Notes under the pieces: generated by a model
What the model saw: only the letters and a program-made list of their open reading frames with translations
The model's database searches: none
What the model was told of the DNA's origin: nothing
Translations under genes and position numbers: made by a program
DNA from: Pseudomonas sp. WJP1
GTDB taxonomy: Bacteria > Pseudomonadota > Gammaproteobacteria > Pseudomonadales > Pseudomonadaceae
NCBI RefSeq assembly: GCF_028471945.1
Contig: NZ_CP110128.1
Location: 2,840,501-2,904,500 of the forward strand
DNA: 64,000 nucleotides
Reading direction: 5' to 3'
Shown: in pieces, positions 17,059 through 26,175 of the stretch
How the letters are laid out: each line of letters begins with the position of its first letter
Position numbering within the stretch: the first letter of the stretch is position 1

Positions 17059-18336
17059 ATGCCCATCGCGCTCAAGTGGCTCAACGTGTTGCCTGCGGAA
17101 AGAGCGGCCCTGGCCCTGGGTTTTGCGTTCCATTTCTGTGTGCTGGCCAGCTATTACCTGGTACGACCGTTGCGAGATGCCTTGGGTCTGGAAGGCGGCG
17201 TCGAAAAGTTGCAATGGCTGTTCACCGCCACCTTCTTGGTGATGCTGCTGATGGTGCCGGTGTTTGGCGCGCTGGCATCGCGCCTGCCGGCCACGCGCTT
17301 CGTGCCGTTGATCTACCGCGCGATCGCCGTGTCGATGCTGGTGTTTGGCCTGTTGATCGGCAACCACGTCGCGCCGGTGGCGGTCGGGCGGGTGTTCTTT
17401 GTCTGGATCAGCCTCTACAACCTGTTCATCGTCTCGATTTTCTGGAGCGTGCTGGTCGACCGTTTCTCCAGCGAGCAAGGGCGACGGCTGTTCGGCTGCA
17501 TCGCGGCCGGCGGTACCCTGGGCACCTTCATCGGGCCCTTACTGGCGGCGACCATGGCCACTCGTCTGGGCCCGCTGGCGTTGACCGTCGGTGCGGCGCT
17601 GCTGCTGGAACTGGCGGTACGTTGCTATCGGGGGCTGCTGGCGCAGACGCAATCGCAGCAGGGTAACCGCTTATTGGACGAACGGCGCCTGGGCGGCAGC
17701 ATGCTCGCCGGGATCACGTTGATCCTGCACTCGCCTTATCTATTGGGGTTGGTGGCCTTCATGCTGTTGCATACCAGCGCCGCGACTTTGTTGTATTTCG
17801 AGCAGGGACGGATCGTCGCTGGCAGCTACGCTGATGTAGGCAGCAGGACGCAATTTTTCGCCGTGGTCGATTTGCTGGTGTCGGCGCTGACCTTGATCTG
17901 TCAGTTGCTGCTGACGGCACCGTTGATCCGCCTGCTGGGCATCGGCGGCGCGCTGCTGGCGTTGCCCCTGGCGACCGTCGTGGCGTTTTGCGCCATGGCA
18001 CTGGCGCCGGTGCCGGCCAGCGTGGCACTGGCCCAGGGGCTGCGCCGCGCGGTGGAGTTCGGCATTGTGCGGCCGGCGCGGGAAGTGTTGTGGACGGTGG
18101 TCAGCCGTGAAGAGAAGTACAAGGCCAAGAATGTGATCGAAACCCTGGTCTATCGTGGCGGTGACGCCGCCAGTGGTTGGTTGTCGGCCGGTTTGACGGC
18201 CCTGGGCGCAGGCTTCGGCCTGGTCGCGCTGGCGGTCGTGCCGGTGGCGGGAGTGTGGGGCGGGTTGTGCCTGTGGCTGGCCAGGCGCCAGGCGCGAATG
18301 GCCGAAGCTGGCCCACAGGAGCCGGGCCACCGGTGA
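17059..18336 (+). CDS. NTP/NDP exchanger-like MFS carrier
   Basis: A 425-residue membrane protein with about twelve hydrophobic segments; AGGAGGG lies 6 nt before ATG 17059. Early residues (SYYLVRPLRDALGLEGG) and the internal REVLWTVVSREEKYKAKNVI are typical of the ATP/ADP-translocase-like (TlcA) branch of the major facilitator superfamily. Free-living bacteria have short relatives annotated as NTP/NDP exchange transporters without a known substrate. The next gene (aldo/keto reductase) follows after 10 bp, so the two are likely co-transcribed. Confidence 0.75.
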   Translation: MPIALKWLNVLPAERAALALGFAFHFCVLASYYLVRPLRDALGLEGGVEKLQWLFTATFLVMLLMVPVFGALASRLPATRFVPLIYRAIAVSMLVFGLLIGNHVAPVAVGRVFFVWISLYNLFIVSIFWSVLVDRFSSEQGRRLFGCIAAGGTLGTFIGPLLAATMATRLGPLALTVGAALLLELAVRCYRGLLAQTQSQQGNRLLDERRLGGSMLAGITLILHSPYLLGLVAFMLLHTSAATLLYFEQGRIVAGSYADVGSRTQFFAVVDLLVSALTLICQLLLTAPLIRLLGIGGALLALPLATVVAFCAMALAPVPASVALAQGLRRAVEFGIVRPAREVLWTVVSREEKYKAKNVIETLVYRGGDAASGWLSAGLTALGAGFGLVALAVVPVAGVWGGLCLWLARRQARMAEAGPQEPGHR

Positions 18337-18346
18337 GGGAAGCGTC

Positions 18347-19291
18347 ATGAACCATGCGCAAGGTTTGACCCGCAGGCAAATACTCACGCTGGCTGCCGCG
18401 GCTTCGGCGGTCTTCACGCTCGGCCCGAGCGGTGCGCAAACCTCGCCAGCGGCGGGAACAGGAGGCAAGACCATGATGACCCGCGTCATTCCTTCCAGCA
18501 AAGAGCCTTTGCCCGCTGTCGGCCTGGGCACCTATCGCGGCTTCGACGTGGCGCCTTCGGATCCTGCATACCGCAGCTTGTCCGCCGTGCTTGACGCGCT
18601 GTTCGACAAGGGCGGCAAGGTCATCGACAGTTCACCGATGTACGGCCGCGCCGAGCAGACCACCGGCGAGCTGCTGTCGATTCACGAGCCACGATCGCCG
18701 GCCTTCCTGGCGACCAAGGTGTGGACCCGTGGGCGCGAGGAAGGCATTGCGCAGATGGAACAATCGTTCAGGTTGCTGCAGACCGACCGCATCGACCTGA
18801 TGCAGATCCACAACCTGCTGGACTGGCAAACCCACCTGCCGACCCTGCGCCAATGGAAGGAAGAAGGGCGCATTCGCTACATCGGCATCACCCATTACAC
18901 GGCGTCGGCCTATGACGAAGTGGAGGCGCTGCTCAAGGCCGAGCCACTGGACTTCCTGCAGATCAACTACGCGCTGGATGACCGCGGCGTCGAGAAACGC
19001 ATCCTGCCACTGTGTCGCGACCGCGGCGTGGCGGTGATCTGCAACCGGCCGTTCGGCGGCGGTAACTTGATCGCGCGATTGAAGGGCAAACCGTTGCCCG
19101 GCTGGGCCGCCCAAGTCGGGATCAAGAGCTGGCCGCCCCTGGCCCTCAAGTTCCTGTTGTCGCATTCGGCGGTGACCTGCGTCATCCCCGGTACCGGCAA
19201 CCCGCGCTACATGACGGAAAACGCCAGCGCCGGTTTCGGCCCGATGCTCACCGATGCGCAGCGTCATCAGTTGATCGCCTTGGTGGATTGA
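18347..19291 (+). CDS. aldo/keto reductase with Tat-type leader
   Basis: A 314-residue protein. The leader LTRRQILTLAAAASAVF has the twin-arginine motif, so export of a folded protein is likely. The reductase domain has the standard tetrad: Asp in KVIDSSPMYG with Tyr at its end, Lys in LATKVWTRG, and His in LMQIHNLLDW. A late SHSAVTCVIPGTGN covers the phosphate-binding region. Cofactor would be NADPH if cytosolic, which sits oddly with Tat export; a remodelled cofactor use is possible. It follows the carrier gene by 10 bp. Confidence 0.8.
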   Translation: MNHAQGLTRRQILTLAAAASAVFTLGPSGAQTSPAAGTGGKTMMTRVIPSSKEPLPAVGLGTYRGFDVAPSDPAYRSLSAVLDALFDKGGKVIDSSPMYGRAEQTTGELLSIHEPRSPAFLATKVWTRGREEGIAQMEQSFRLLQTDRIDLMQIHNLLDWQTHLPTLRQWKEEGRIRYIGITHYTASAYDEVEALLKAEPLDFLQINYALDDRGVEKRILPLCRDRGVAVICNRPFGGGNLIARLKGKPLPGWAAQVGIKSWPPLALKFLLSHSAVTCVIPGTGNPRYMTENASAGFGPMLTDAQRHQLIALVD

Positions 19292-19396
19292 CGCTAACGC
19301 AAGTTTTGCCAGTCAGGTTCCTGACTACACTGATTGAGGTTTGAAAAACCTGAGCATGCAAGACATCCCCGACCATTACCCAAAAGGAGATCGAAC

Positions 19397-20050
19397 ATGA
19401 CTATCCGCATTGGCGATGAGGCACCGGATTTCACCGCCGACAGTACCGAAGGGCCGATCCGCTTCCACGAATGGATTGGCGACAAATGGGCCATCCTGTT
19501 CTCGCACCCGAAAGACTTCACCCCGGTCTGCACCACCGAGCTGGGCTATATGGCCCGGTTGAAGCCGGAGTTCGACAAACGCAACACCAAGGTCGTCGGC
19601 TTGAGCATCGACCCGGTCAGTGATCACCATGCGTGGATCGGCGACATCGAGGAAACCCAGGGCCATGCGGTCAACTATCCGATGATCGGTGACGACAACC
19701 TGGTGGTGGCCAAGCTCTACGACATGATTCACCCCAATGCCAGCGGCGGCCAGCGCACCGCCGTGGACAACGCCACGGTCCGTTCGGTGTTCATCATCGG
19801 CCCGGACAAGAAGGTCAAGGCGATGCTGATTTACCCGATGAGCGCCGGGCGTAATTTCGACGAAGTGTTGCGCCTGCTCGACTCGCTGCAACTGAACGCC
19901 AAGCACACGGTCGCCACGCCGGTGAACTGGCGTCCGGGTGAAGATGTGATCATTCCGACGTCGGTGTCCGATGAGGATGCCAGGAAGAAGTATCCGGATG
20001 GGTTCAAGACCCTGAAACCGTATTTGCGCGTGGTGCCGCAACCCAAGTAG
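19397..20050 (+). CDS. 1-Cys peroxiredoxin (Prx6 family, LsfA-like)
   Basis: A 217-residue protein starting at ATG 19397, with AAGGAG upstream; the in-frame upstream start is unsupported. The peroxidatic cysteine is Cys45 in HPKDFTPVCTTELG. The length and the C-terminal extension (VATPVNWRPGEDVIIPTSV) are those of the Prx6 class, which lacks a resolving cysteine. It reduces hydrogen and organic peroxides. Relatives in Pseudomonas include the sulfonate-starvation protein LsfA, though I cannot separate that paralogue from others here. Long repeat copy 2 follows. Confidence 0.85.
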   Translation: MTIRIGDEAPDFTADSTEGPIRFHEWIGDKWAILFSHPKDFTPVCTTELGYMARLKPEFDKRNTKVVGLSIDPVSDHHAWIGDIEETQGHAVNYPMIGDDNLVVAKLYDMIHPNASGGQRTAVDNATVRSVFIIGPDKKVKAMLIYPMSAGRNFDEVLRLLDSLQLNAKHTVATPVNWRPGEDVIIPTSVSDEDARKKYPDGFKTLKPYLRVVPQPK

Positions 20051-20141
20051 GCCCTGGTGGCTGGCCTGTACACCGCTCCTGTGGGGACGGTGTGCAGGGA
20101 ATGCTGTTCGATTAATCATAGGAATGTATGTAAAACGTGGG

Positions 20142-20887
20142 GTGTACATATCCATTCCTGCGGTAACGGCCACTTATGGTTTCGCCCTTACGGCGAGTCA
20201 CTTGGAAAAGCCCCAAGTAACCAAGGGCTCTTGCCCTTGGCGTTCGGCCCCTCGCTAAGGCTCGGCATGCCCTCGCTCCGGTCCTGCTCCGTGGGTCGCC
20301 GCGATGGGCCATCCATGGCCCAGCGCGGCTAAACCGGCATCCATGCCGGTTTACCCACTGCGCAGAACCTCCACTCGGCCTCTCGATGGGGCAAGAAAAT
20401 CAAAAGCCAAAGCAACGGCCAAAGCGAGGCGGCCTTACAGCCGACCTAATTGGTAGCCGTACGCGTTCCTCCTGTAGGAGCCAGGCTTGCCGGCGAAGAA
20501 CGATAACGCGGTACAAGAGACACACCGCAGCGTCTGGTTCGCCGGCAAGCCTGGCTCCTACAGGGGATTGGGGTTTCTGGAAAAAATCAGGTCGGCTTTA
20601 AGGCCGCCTCGCTTTTGTTTTTGATCTGGGTGCCCCGTTAACCACGATGGCCGAACGCAGGCATTGCGCAGTGGGTAAACCGGCAGGACGCCGGTTTAGC
20701 CGCGCTGGGCCATGGATGGCCCATCGCGGCGACCCACGGAGCAATGCCGGAGTGAGGGCATGCCGAGCTCTAGCGAGGCACCGAGTGGTGGGGCATGCCT
20801 TTTGGTTCCTTTTTGGCGTTTGAAAAAGGGACTCGCCGTAAGGGCGAAACCATAAGTGGCCGTTACCGCAGGAATGGATATACACCC
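20142..20887. repeat. long imperfect inverted repeat, copy 2 of 3
   Basis: The same giant dyad as copy 1. The left arm is GTACATATCCATTCCTGCGG and the right arm CCGCAGGAATGGATATACAC, with CTTACGGCGAGTCACTTGG near the left and CGCCGTAAGGGCGAAACC near the right. The central REP pair is at 20472-20563. It fills the gap between the peroxiredoxin and the dienelactone hydrolase (20051-20935); nothing else is seen there. Bases at the centre differ from copy 1, which has the 13-C run. Confidence 0.85.
20472..20563. repeat. REP pair at centre of repeat copy 2
   Basis: CTGTAGGAGCCAGGCTTGCC and GGCAAGCCTGGCTCCTACAG, with AACGATAACGCGGTAC between them, as in copy 1. Confidence 0.85.
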
Positions 20888-20935
20888 AATCCAAATAAGC
20901 ACCTGCAGCCCCCCAACCTGAAGTGAACAGTTCGA

Positions 20936-21823
20936 TCACACCAAATATTTACGAAACCACCCCAGCGTCCGCTCCCACGCCAGCTTCGCCGCCGCCTCGT
21001 CGTAACGCGGTGTGGAGTCGTTGTGAAAGCCATGGTTGGCGCCGGGGTAGATATAGGCTTCATAGGTCTTGCCGCCGGCCTTCAGCGCCTGCTCATAGGC
21101 GGGCCAGCCCTCATTGATTCGCGTATCCAGTTCACCGAAGTGCAGCATCACCGGCGCCTTGATCCGGGGCACATCCTTGGCGTCCGGTTGCCGGCCGTAG
21201 AACGACACCGCCGCGCCCAGTTCCGGGTAAGCCACGGCTGCCGCGTTAGTGACTCCACCGCCATAACAGAAACCGGTGATGCCGACTTTTCCACTGGCGT
21301 CGGGATGCTTCATCATCCACTCGACGGCGGCAAAGAAGTCATTCATGAGCTTTTGCGGGTCGACCTTTTCCTGAAGCGCACGGCCCTTGTCGTCGTTGCC
21401 CGGGTAACCGCCGACCGAGCTCAGGCCGTCCGGGGCGAGGGCGATGAAACCGGCCTTGGCCAGGCGCCGCGCAACGTCTTCGATGTAAGGATTGAGCCCG
21501 CGGTTTTCATGGACGACCACCACCGCCGCGACCTTGCCGGCGGCTTTTGCCGGACGCACCAGATAGGCCCGCACCTGCCCGTTGCCCTTGGGCGAGGGGT
21601 AAGTCACGTACTCGGCGATGATGTCCGGGTCGGTGAACTCGACCTGTTCGGCAAGGGCGTAGTCCGGGCTCAGGGATGCCAGCAGTGCACTGGCGGTCAA
21701 GCCGCCCAAGGTGAACAGCGCGGCGCGGTCGAGAAATTCGCGCCGGTTGATCAGGCCATGGGCGTAGTAGTCGTAGAGCTCCAGCAATTGCGGGGAAAAG
21801 TCTTTTGCAGTGAGACGGGTCAT
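20936..21823 (-). CDS. dienelactone hydrolase family protein with Tat-like leader
   Basis: A 295-residue protein starting at ATG 21823 with GAGGA upstream. A leader with NRREFLDRAALFTLGGLTA sits about 30 residues in, after a cytosolic-looking stretch, as in YghX-type enzymes. The catalytic triad is visible: Cys in GITGFCYGGG, Asp in HFGELDTRI, His in GANHGFHND. DLH-family enzymes hydrolyse lactones or esters; the natural substrate here is unknown. It is downstream of glcG by 54 bp on the same strand, so read-through from the glc genes is possible but no functional link is evident. Confidence 0.85.
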   Translation of the reverse strand: MTRLTAKDFSPQLLELYDYYAHGLINRREFLDRAALFTLGGLTASALLASLSPDYALAEQVEFTDPDIIAEYVTYPSPKGNGQVRAYLVRPAKAAGKVAAVVVVHENRGLNPYIEDVARRLAKAGFIALAPDGLSSVGGYPGNDDKGRALQEKVDPQKLMNDFFAAVEWMMKHPDASGKVGITGFCYGGGVTNAAAVAYPELGAAVSFYGRQPDAKDVPRIKAPVMLHFGELDTRINEGWPAYEQALKAGGKTYEAYIYPGANHGFHNDSTPRYDEAAAKLAWERTLGWFRKYLV

Positions 21824-21877
21824 CGGTGCGCTTCCTCTTCGGCGGATTGATGGCTCTTGCTGCGACATGCCCTGTGT

Positions 21878-22279
21878 TCAACCGAGACACTGCGCCCCGG
21901 CTTTCGCTACCTGTGCATCCTGTTCGGCCCTGACCCCGGAAACCCCGACCGCGCCTATTACCTGGCCGTCGACCGTGATTGGCACTCCGCCTTCGAGGGA
22001 GGTCAGCAGCGGGGCCGACAGAAAGGCCGTACGCCCGCCATTGACCATCTCTTCATAGCCTTTGGATTCACGCCGCCCGAGGGCCGAGGTGCGGGCTTTT
22101 TCGGTGGCGATGTAGGCACTGATGGGCGGCGCGCCATCGAGGCGTTCGAGGGCCAGGGGATGGCCGCCGTCATCGACCACCACAATGGTCACCGGCCAGT
22201 GGTTGGCCTGGGCTTCGGTGCGCGCGGCAGCGAGAATCTGGCTGACTTCAGCCTGGCTCAGGACGGCTTTGTGGTTCAT
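21878..22279 (-). CDS. glcG: GlcG/HbpS-family protein of the glycolate operon
   Basis: A 133-residue protein starting at ATG 22279 (GGAG 6 nt upstream; MNHKAVLSQAEV). The family motifs are VVVDDGGHPLALERLDGAP and EGGVPITVDGQVIGAVGVSG. GlcG-type proteins occur at the end of glycolate operons and bind haem or small ligands in some relatives; the molecular role is not settled. It sits 18 bp after glcF. Confidence 0.85.
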   Translation of the reverse strand: MNHKAVLSQAEVSQILAAARTEAQANHWPVTIVVVDDGGHPLALERLDGAPPISAYIATEKARTSALGRRESKGYEEMVNGGRTAFLSAPLLTSLEGGVPITVDGQVIGAVGVSGVRAEQDAQVAKAGAQCLG

Positions 22280-22297
22280 GGCGTTCTCCATTGGGCG

Positions 22298-23518
22298 CTA
22301 TTGGGACAGGGCGTCTTCGACCAGTTCGATCCAGTGCCGCACGGGGGTTCTGCCCGCACCGTCGAGGTGCGACTGACAGCCGATGTTGGCGGTGACGATG
22401 ACTTCAGGGTAGCCGCTTTCCAGGGCGTTCATCTTGTTGTCGCGCAGTTGCCGGGCCAGTTCCGGTTGGGTCAGCGAATAGGTGCCCGCCGAACCGCAGC
22501 ACAAATGGCTGTCGGGAACGCTGGTGAGGTTGACCCCCAGGCGGATCAGCAGTTTTTCCACCGCGCCACCGAGTTTTTGCGCGTGCTGCAAGGTGCAGGG
22601 ACAATGGAACGCCACGCGGTGGGCGTTGTGGATGCCCAGCTGTTCCAGCGGTTCGTCGCGCAAGACTTCCACCAGGTCCCGGGCCAGCGCGCTGACCCTC
22701 CTGGCTTTTTCGGCATAGACCGGGTCGCGTTCGAGCAGATGCCCGTAATCCTTGATAAAGGCACCGCAACCGCTGGCGGTTTGCACGATGGCTTCGGCAC
22801 CTTGTTCAATGCCCGGCCACCAGGCGTCGATGTTGTGCCGGGCGCGATCGAGGCCGGCGGCCTGGGCGTCCAGGTGATAATCCACGGCGCCGCAACACCC
22901 GGCCTCGCGGGCCGGCATGACGCTGATGCCCAGCCGGTCCAGTACCCGGGCGGCGGCCACGTTGGTATTGGGCGACAGGGCCTGTTGCACGCAACCTTCG
23001 AGCATCAGCACCTGCCGGGCATGGCGGGGTGCGGGACGCTGCTTGGGCGCCGGGAGGTTGCGCGGCAGTTTGCTTTGCAGGGTGCCGGGCAGCAGCGCGC
23101 GTAATGTCTGGCCGCTGTTGACCAGGTGCTTGAACAGGTCTGGATGCGGCACCAGCGTACGCAGCCCCTCGCGCAACAGGCGCTGGCCGATCGGACGCGG
23201 CACCGCCGCATCGACCACGGCCCGGCCGATGTCCAGCAAGTTGTGGTAATCGACCCCCGAAGGGCAGGTGGTCTCGCAGTTGCGACACGACAGGCAGCGA
23301 TCCAGGTGCTGCTGGGTTTTTTCCGTGACCTCATTGCCTTCCAGCACCTGTTTGATCAGGTAGATGCGTCCGCGCGGGCCATCGAGTTCATCGCCAAGCA
23401 ATTGATAGGTCGGGCAGGTGGCGTTGCAGAAACCGCAGTGCACGCAGGTGCGCAGGATGCTGTCGGCTTCTTCGGCACGGGGCAATCGGCGGGCGCGTTC
23501 GCTCAAGGTGGTCTGCAT
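22298..23518 (-). CDS. glcF: glycolate oxidase iron-sulfur subunit
   Basis: A 406-residue protein. Two 4Fe-4S sites lie in the first 110 residues (CVHCGFCNATCP and CLSCRNCETTCP). Two CCG domains follow (EAGCCGAVDYHLD; DSHLCCGSAGTY), typical of the electron-transfer subunit of glycolate dehydrogenase. It passes electrons from the FAD subunits GlcD/GlcE to the membrane quinone pool. It starts 3 nt after the glcE stop. Confidence 0.93.
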   Translation of the reverse strand: MQTTLSERARRLPRAEEADSILRTCVHCGFCNATCPTYQLLGDELDGPRGRIYLIKQVLEGNEVTEKTQQHLDRCLSCRNCETTCPSGVDYHNLLDIGRAVVDAAVPRPIGQRLLREGLRTLVPHPDLFKHLVNSGQTLRALLPGTLQSKLPRNLPAPKQRPAPRHARQVLMLEGCVQQALSPNTNVAAARVLDRLGISVMPAREAGCCGAVDYHLDAQAAGLDRARHNIDAWWPGIEQGAEAIVQTASGCGAFIKDYGHLLERDPVYAEKARRVSALARDLVEVLRDEPLEQLGIHNAHRVAFHCPCTLQHAQKLGGAVEKLLIRLGVNLTSVPDSHLCCGSAGTYSLTQPELARQLRDNKMNALESGYPEVIVTANIGCQSHLDGAGRTPVRHWIELVEDALSQ

Positions 23519-23521
23519 GAT

Positions 23522-24586
23522 TCATAACTCCGCGTACAGGCGTCCGGGGTTGAAGATGCCCTGGGGGTCGAGTTGCCGCTTGAGGCTCTGATGGTAGCGC
23601 AGCAGCGCGTCGGGCAACGGCTGGAAGGGCGTGTCGGTGAGCCCGTGGCTGTAGCAGGTGACGTGCCCGCCGGCCTCTGCGACGACCTGGCGAATGAACC
23701 TGGCCTGGGCATCGGACTTGAGCCAGCGCTGGGCGCCGCCCCAGTCGATCAGTTGCCGACCGGGCAGGGACAGTCGCGGTGTGTTGTTGGGCACGGACAG
23801 GCGCCACAATGGCTGGTCTTCGTCGAAGAACGCTAGGCGCTGTTCGTTGAGATCGGCCCAATACGCAGCGTCGAGCACCTCGCCACCCAGGCGTTCATGG
23901 GCCGCCGCCACCGAGCCTTCGCCGCCCTCGAGCCGCAGGTGCAGGCGCTCACCGTCATGACACGCAGCGCTGATCGGCAGCGGTTGCTGGCCCCATTCCG
24001 CCAGGCGCAGCAGGGCATGCTCGGCGCTCATTTGCAGGCTGATGCTCAGGGCCTGCCGGGGCTTGGGCAGGACCTTGAGCGAGACCTCGGTGATCAGGCC
24101 CAGGGTGCCGTAACTGCCGGCCATCAGGCGCGACAGGTCGTAACCGGCGACGTTCTTCATGACCTCGCCACCGAAACGCAAATGCTTGCCGAGCCCTGTG
24201 ATCACCCGCGTGCCCAGCACGAAATCCCTGACCGACCCCGACCACGGCCGACGCGGCCCGGACAACCCGCAAGCGATCATGCCGCCGACGGTGGCGTCAT
24301 CGCCGAAGGCCGGCGGTTCGCAGGGCAGCATCTGCTGCGCGGCGTCCAGCACCTTGGCCAGTTCCGCCAGTGGCGTGCCGCAGCGCACAGTGATCACAAG
24401 CTCGGTCGGGTCATAGCGCACGATGCCCCGGTGCGATCGTGTATCGAGTATTTCCCCCGCCGTCACGCGGCCCAGGAACGCCTTGCTGTTGGCGCCCTGA
24501 ATCCGTAGCGGCGTGGCGTTGGCCAACGCCTGGTTGACCTGCTCCAGCAGCGCAACGCTGTCATCGAGATCAGCGGGTGGGTGCAT
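23522..24586 (-). CDS. glcE: glycolate oxidase FAD-binding subunit GlcE
   Basis: A 354-residue protein with one FAD-binding (PCMH) domain: GANSKAFLGR, then LPCEPPAFGDDATVGGMIA and FGGEVMKNVAGYDLSRLMAG. It ends in QLDPQGIFNPGRLY, the usual FAD-linked oxidase tail. It lacks the full C-terminal cap of GlcD, as is normal for GlcE. The start codon shares one base with the glcD stop (TGATG), indicating translational coupling. Confidence 0.92.
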   Translation of the reverse strand: MHPPADLDDSVALLEQVNQALANATPLRIQGANSKAFLGRVTAGEILDTRSHRGIVRYDPTELVITVRCGTPLAELAKVLDAAQQMLPCEPPAFGDDATVGGMIACGLSGPRRPWSGSVRDFVLGTRVITGLGKHLRFGGEVMKNVAGYDLSRLMAGSYGTLGLITEVSLKVLPKPRQALSISLQMSAEHALLRLAEWGQQPLPISAACHDGERLHLRLEGGEGSVAAAHERLGGEVLDAAYWADLNEQRLAFFDEDQPLWRLSVPNNTPRLSLPGRQLIDWGGAQRWLKSDAQARFIRQVVAEAGGHVTCYSHGLTDTPFQPLPDALLRYHQSLKRQLDPQGIFNPGRLYAEL

Positions 24587-26085
24587 CAGAAACGCTCCAG
24601 GTCAGGGAAGGGCAGTTTTCCTGCGTGCACATGCATGGCGCCAAACTCGGCGCAGCGGTGCAGGGTCGGTATGTTCTTGCCGGGATTGAGCAGGCCGCCG
24701 GGGTCGAATGCCGCCTTGACCGCATGGAACAGGGTCAGCTCATCGCTGTTGAACTGCGCGCACATCTGATTGATCTTTTCCCGGCCCACGCCGTGTTCAC
24801 CGGTAATGCTGCCGCCGACCTTCACGCACAGCTCGAGGATCTTGCCGCCCAGGGCTTCGGCGCGATCCAGTTCGCCTGGCGTATTGGCATCGAACAGGAT
24901 CAGCGGATGCATGTTGCCGTCCCCGGCATGGAACACGTTGGCCACCCGCAGGCCGTACTCCGCCGAGAGTTCGGCGATGGCCTTGAGCACGCCCGGCAGC
25001 TCACGGCGCGGGATGGTGCCGTCCATGCAGTAGTAATCCGGTGACAGGCGGCCGACCGCCGGAAAGGCGTTCTTGCGCCCGGCCCAGAAGCGCACGCGTT
25101 CGGCCTCATCCCGGGCCTGGCGCACTTCGGTGGCACCGGCCTGCTCCAGCACCTGGCGCACGCGATCGCAATCGTCACGCACGTCGGCTTCGACGCCGTC
25201 GAGTTCGCACAGCAGGATGGCCTCGGCCTCCACCGGGTAACCGGCGTGGATAAAGTCTTCGGCGGCGCGGATGGCCAGGTTGTCCATCATCTCAAGGCCC
25301 CCGGGAATGATACCGGCGGCAATGATGTCGCCGACGGCGCGGCCGGCTTTTTCCACGGAGTCGAACGCCGCCAGCAGCACCTTGGCGGATTGCGGTTTGG
25401 GCAGCAACTTGACCGTGACCTCGGTAATCACGCCAAGCATGCCTTCGGAGCCGGTGAACAAGGCCAGCAGGTCCAGGCCTGGGGAGTCCAGGGCGTCGGA
25501 GCCCAGGGTCAGGTGTTCGCCGTCGACGGTGAGGATGTCGACCTTGAGCAGGTTGTGCACGGTCAGGCCGTATTTCAGGCAATGCACGCCGCCGGCGTTT
25601 TCGGCGACGTTACCACCGATGGAACAGGCGATTTGCGAGGACGGGTCGGGCGCGTAGTACAGGCCGTACGGTGCGGCGGCCTGGGAAATCGCCAGGTTGC
25701 GCACCCCCGGCTGCACCCTGGCGGTACGGGCGGCGGGGTCGATCTGCAGAATCTGGTTGAAGCGGGCCATCACCAGCAGCACGCCTTTTTCCAGGGGCAG
25801 TGCGCCGCCGGACAGACCGGTCCCGGCGCCTCGGGCGACCACCGGGACCCGGCGTTCATGGCACAGGCGCAATACGCCCTGCACCTGGGCAATCTCGCGC
25901 GGCAGCACCACCAGCATCGGCGTGGTGCGGTAGGCGCTCAGGCCGTCGCATTCGTACGGTTTGAGTTCTTCGCGCTGGTGCAGGATCTCCAGATCGGGCA
26001 GTTGCGTACGCAAGGCCTGCAACAAGGCGGCCTTGTCGACGTCTGGCAGAGCGCCATCAACGCGTTCATCGTAGAGAATATTCAT
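24586..26085 (-). CDS. glcD: glycolate oxidase catalytic subunit GlcD
   Basis: A 499-residue FAD-linked oxidase. The FAD-binding part has VVARGAGTGLSGGALPLEKG and IGGNVAENAGGVHCLKYG; the C-terminal cap has ANVFHAGDGNMHPLI and GSITGEHGVGREK with its active-site histidines. It oxidises glycolate (and D-lactate in some relatives) to glyoxylate. It is first in glcDEFG. No glcC regulator lies next to it; a hairpin (26110-26141) separates it from the permease gene upstream. Confidence 0.93.
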   Translation of the reverse strand: MNILYDERVDGALPDVDKAALLQALRTQLPDLEILHQREELKPYECDGLSAYRTTPMLVVLPREIAQVQGVLRLCHERRVPVVARGAGTGLSGGALPLEKGVLLVMARFNQILQIDPAARTARVQPGVRNLAISQAAAPYGLYYAPDPSSQIACSIGGNVAENAGGVHCLKYGLTVHNLLKVDILTVDGEHLTLGSDALDSPGLDLLALFTGSEGMLGVITEVTVKLLPKPQSAKVLLAAFDSVEKAGRAVGDIIAAGIIPGGLEMMDNLAIRAAEDFIHAGYPVEAEAILLCELDGVEADVRDDCDRVRQVLEQAGATEVRQARDEAERVRFWAGRKNAFPAVGRLSPDYYCMDGTIPRRELPGVLKAIAELSAEYGLRVANVFHAGDGNMHPLILFDANTPGELDRAEALGGKILELCVKVGGSITGEHGVGREKINQMCAQFNSDELTLFHAVKAAFDPGGLLNPGKNIPTLHRCAEFGAMHVHAGKLPFPDLERF

Positions 26086-26109
26086 AGTCGTTTTACGATA
26101 CTCCGTTCA

Positions 26110-26141
26110 TGAAAGCCCGGGCGATTGCCCGGGCTTTTTTA
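26110..26141. terminator. intrinsic-terminator hairpin between permease and glcD
   Basis: AAAGCCCGGGC and GCCCGGGCTTTTTT surround a 4-base loop. It would end minus-strand transcription from the permease gene with a short U-tract, and plus-strand reads with a longer one. It suggests that glcD has its own promoter or that coupling with the permease is partial. Confidence 0.75.
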
Positions 26142-26175
26142 ACAGAGTTGCGCGAGCAACCCGGGTGGTGCCGAA

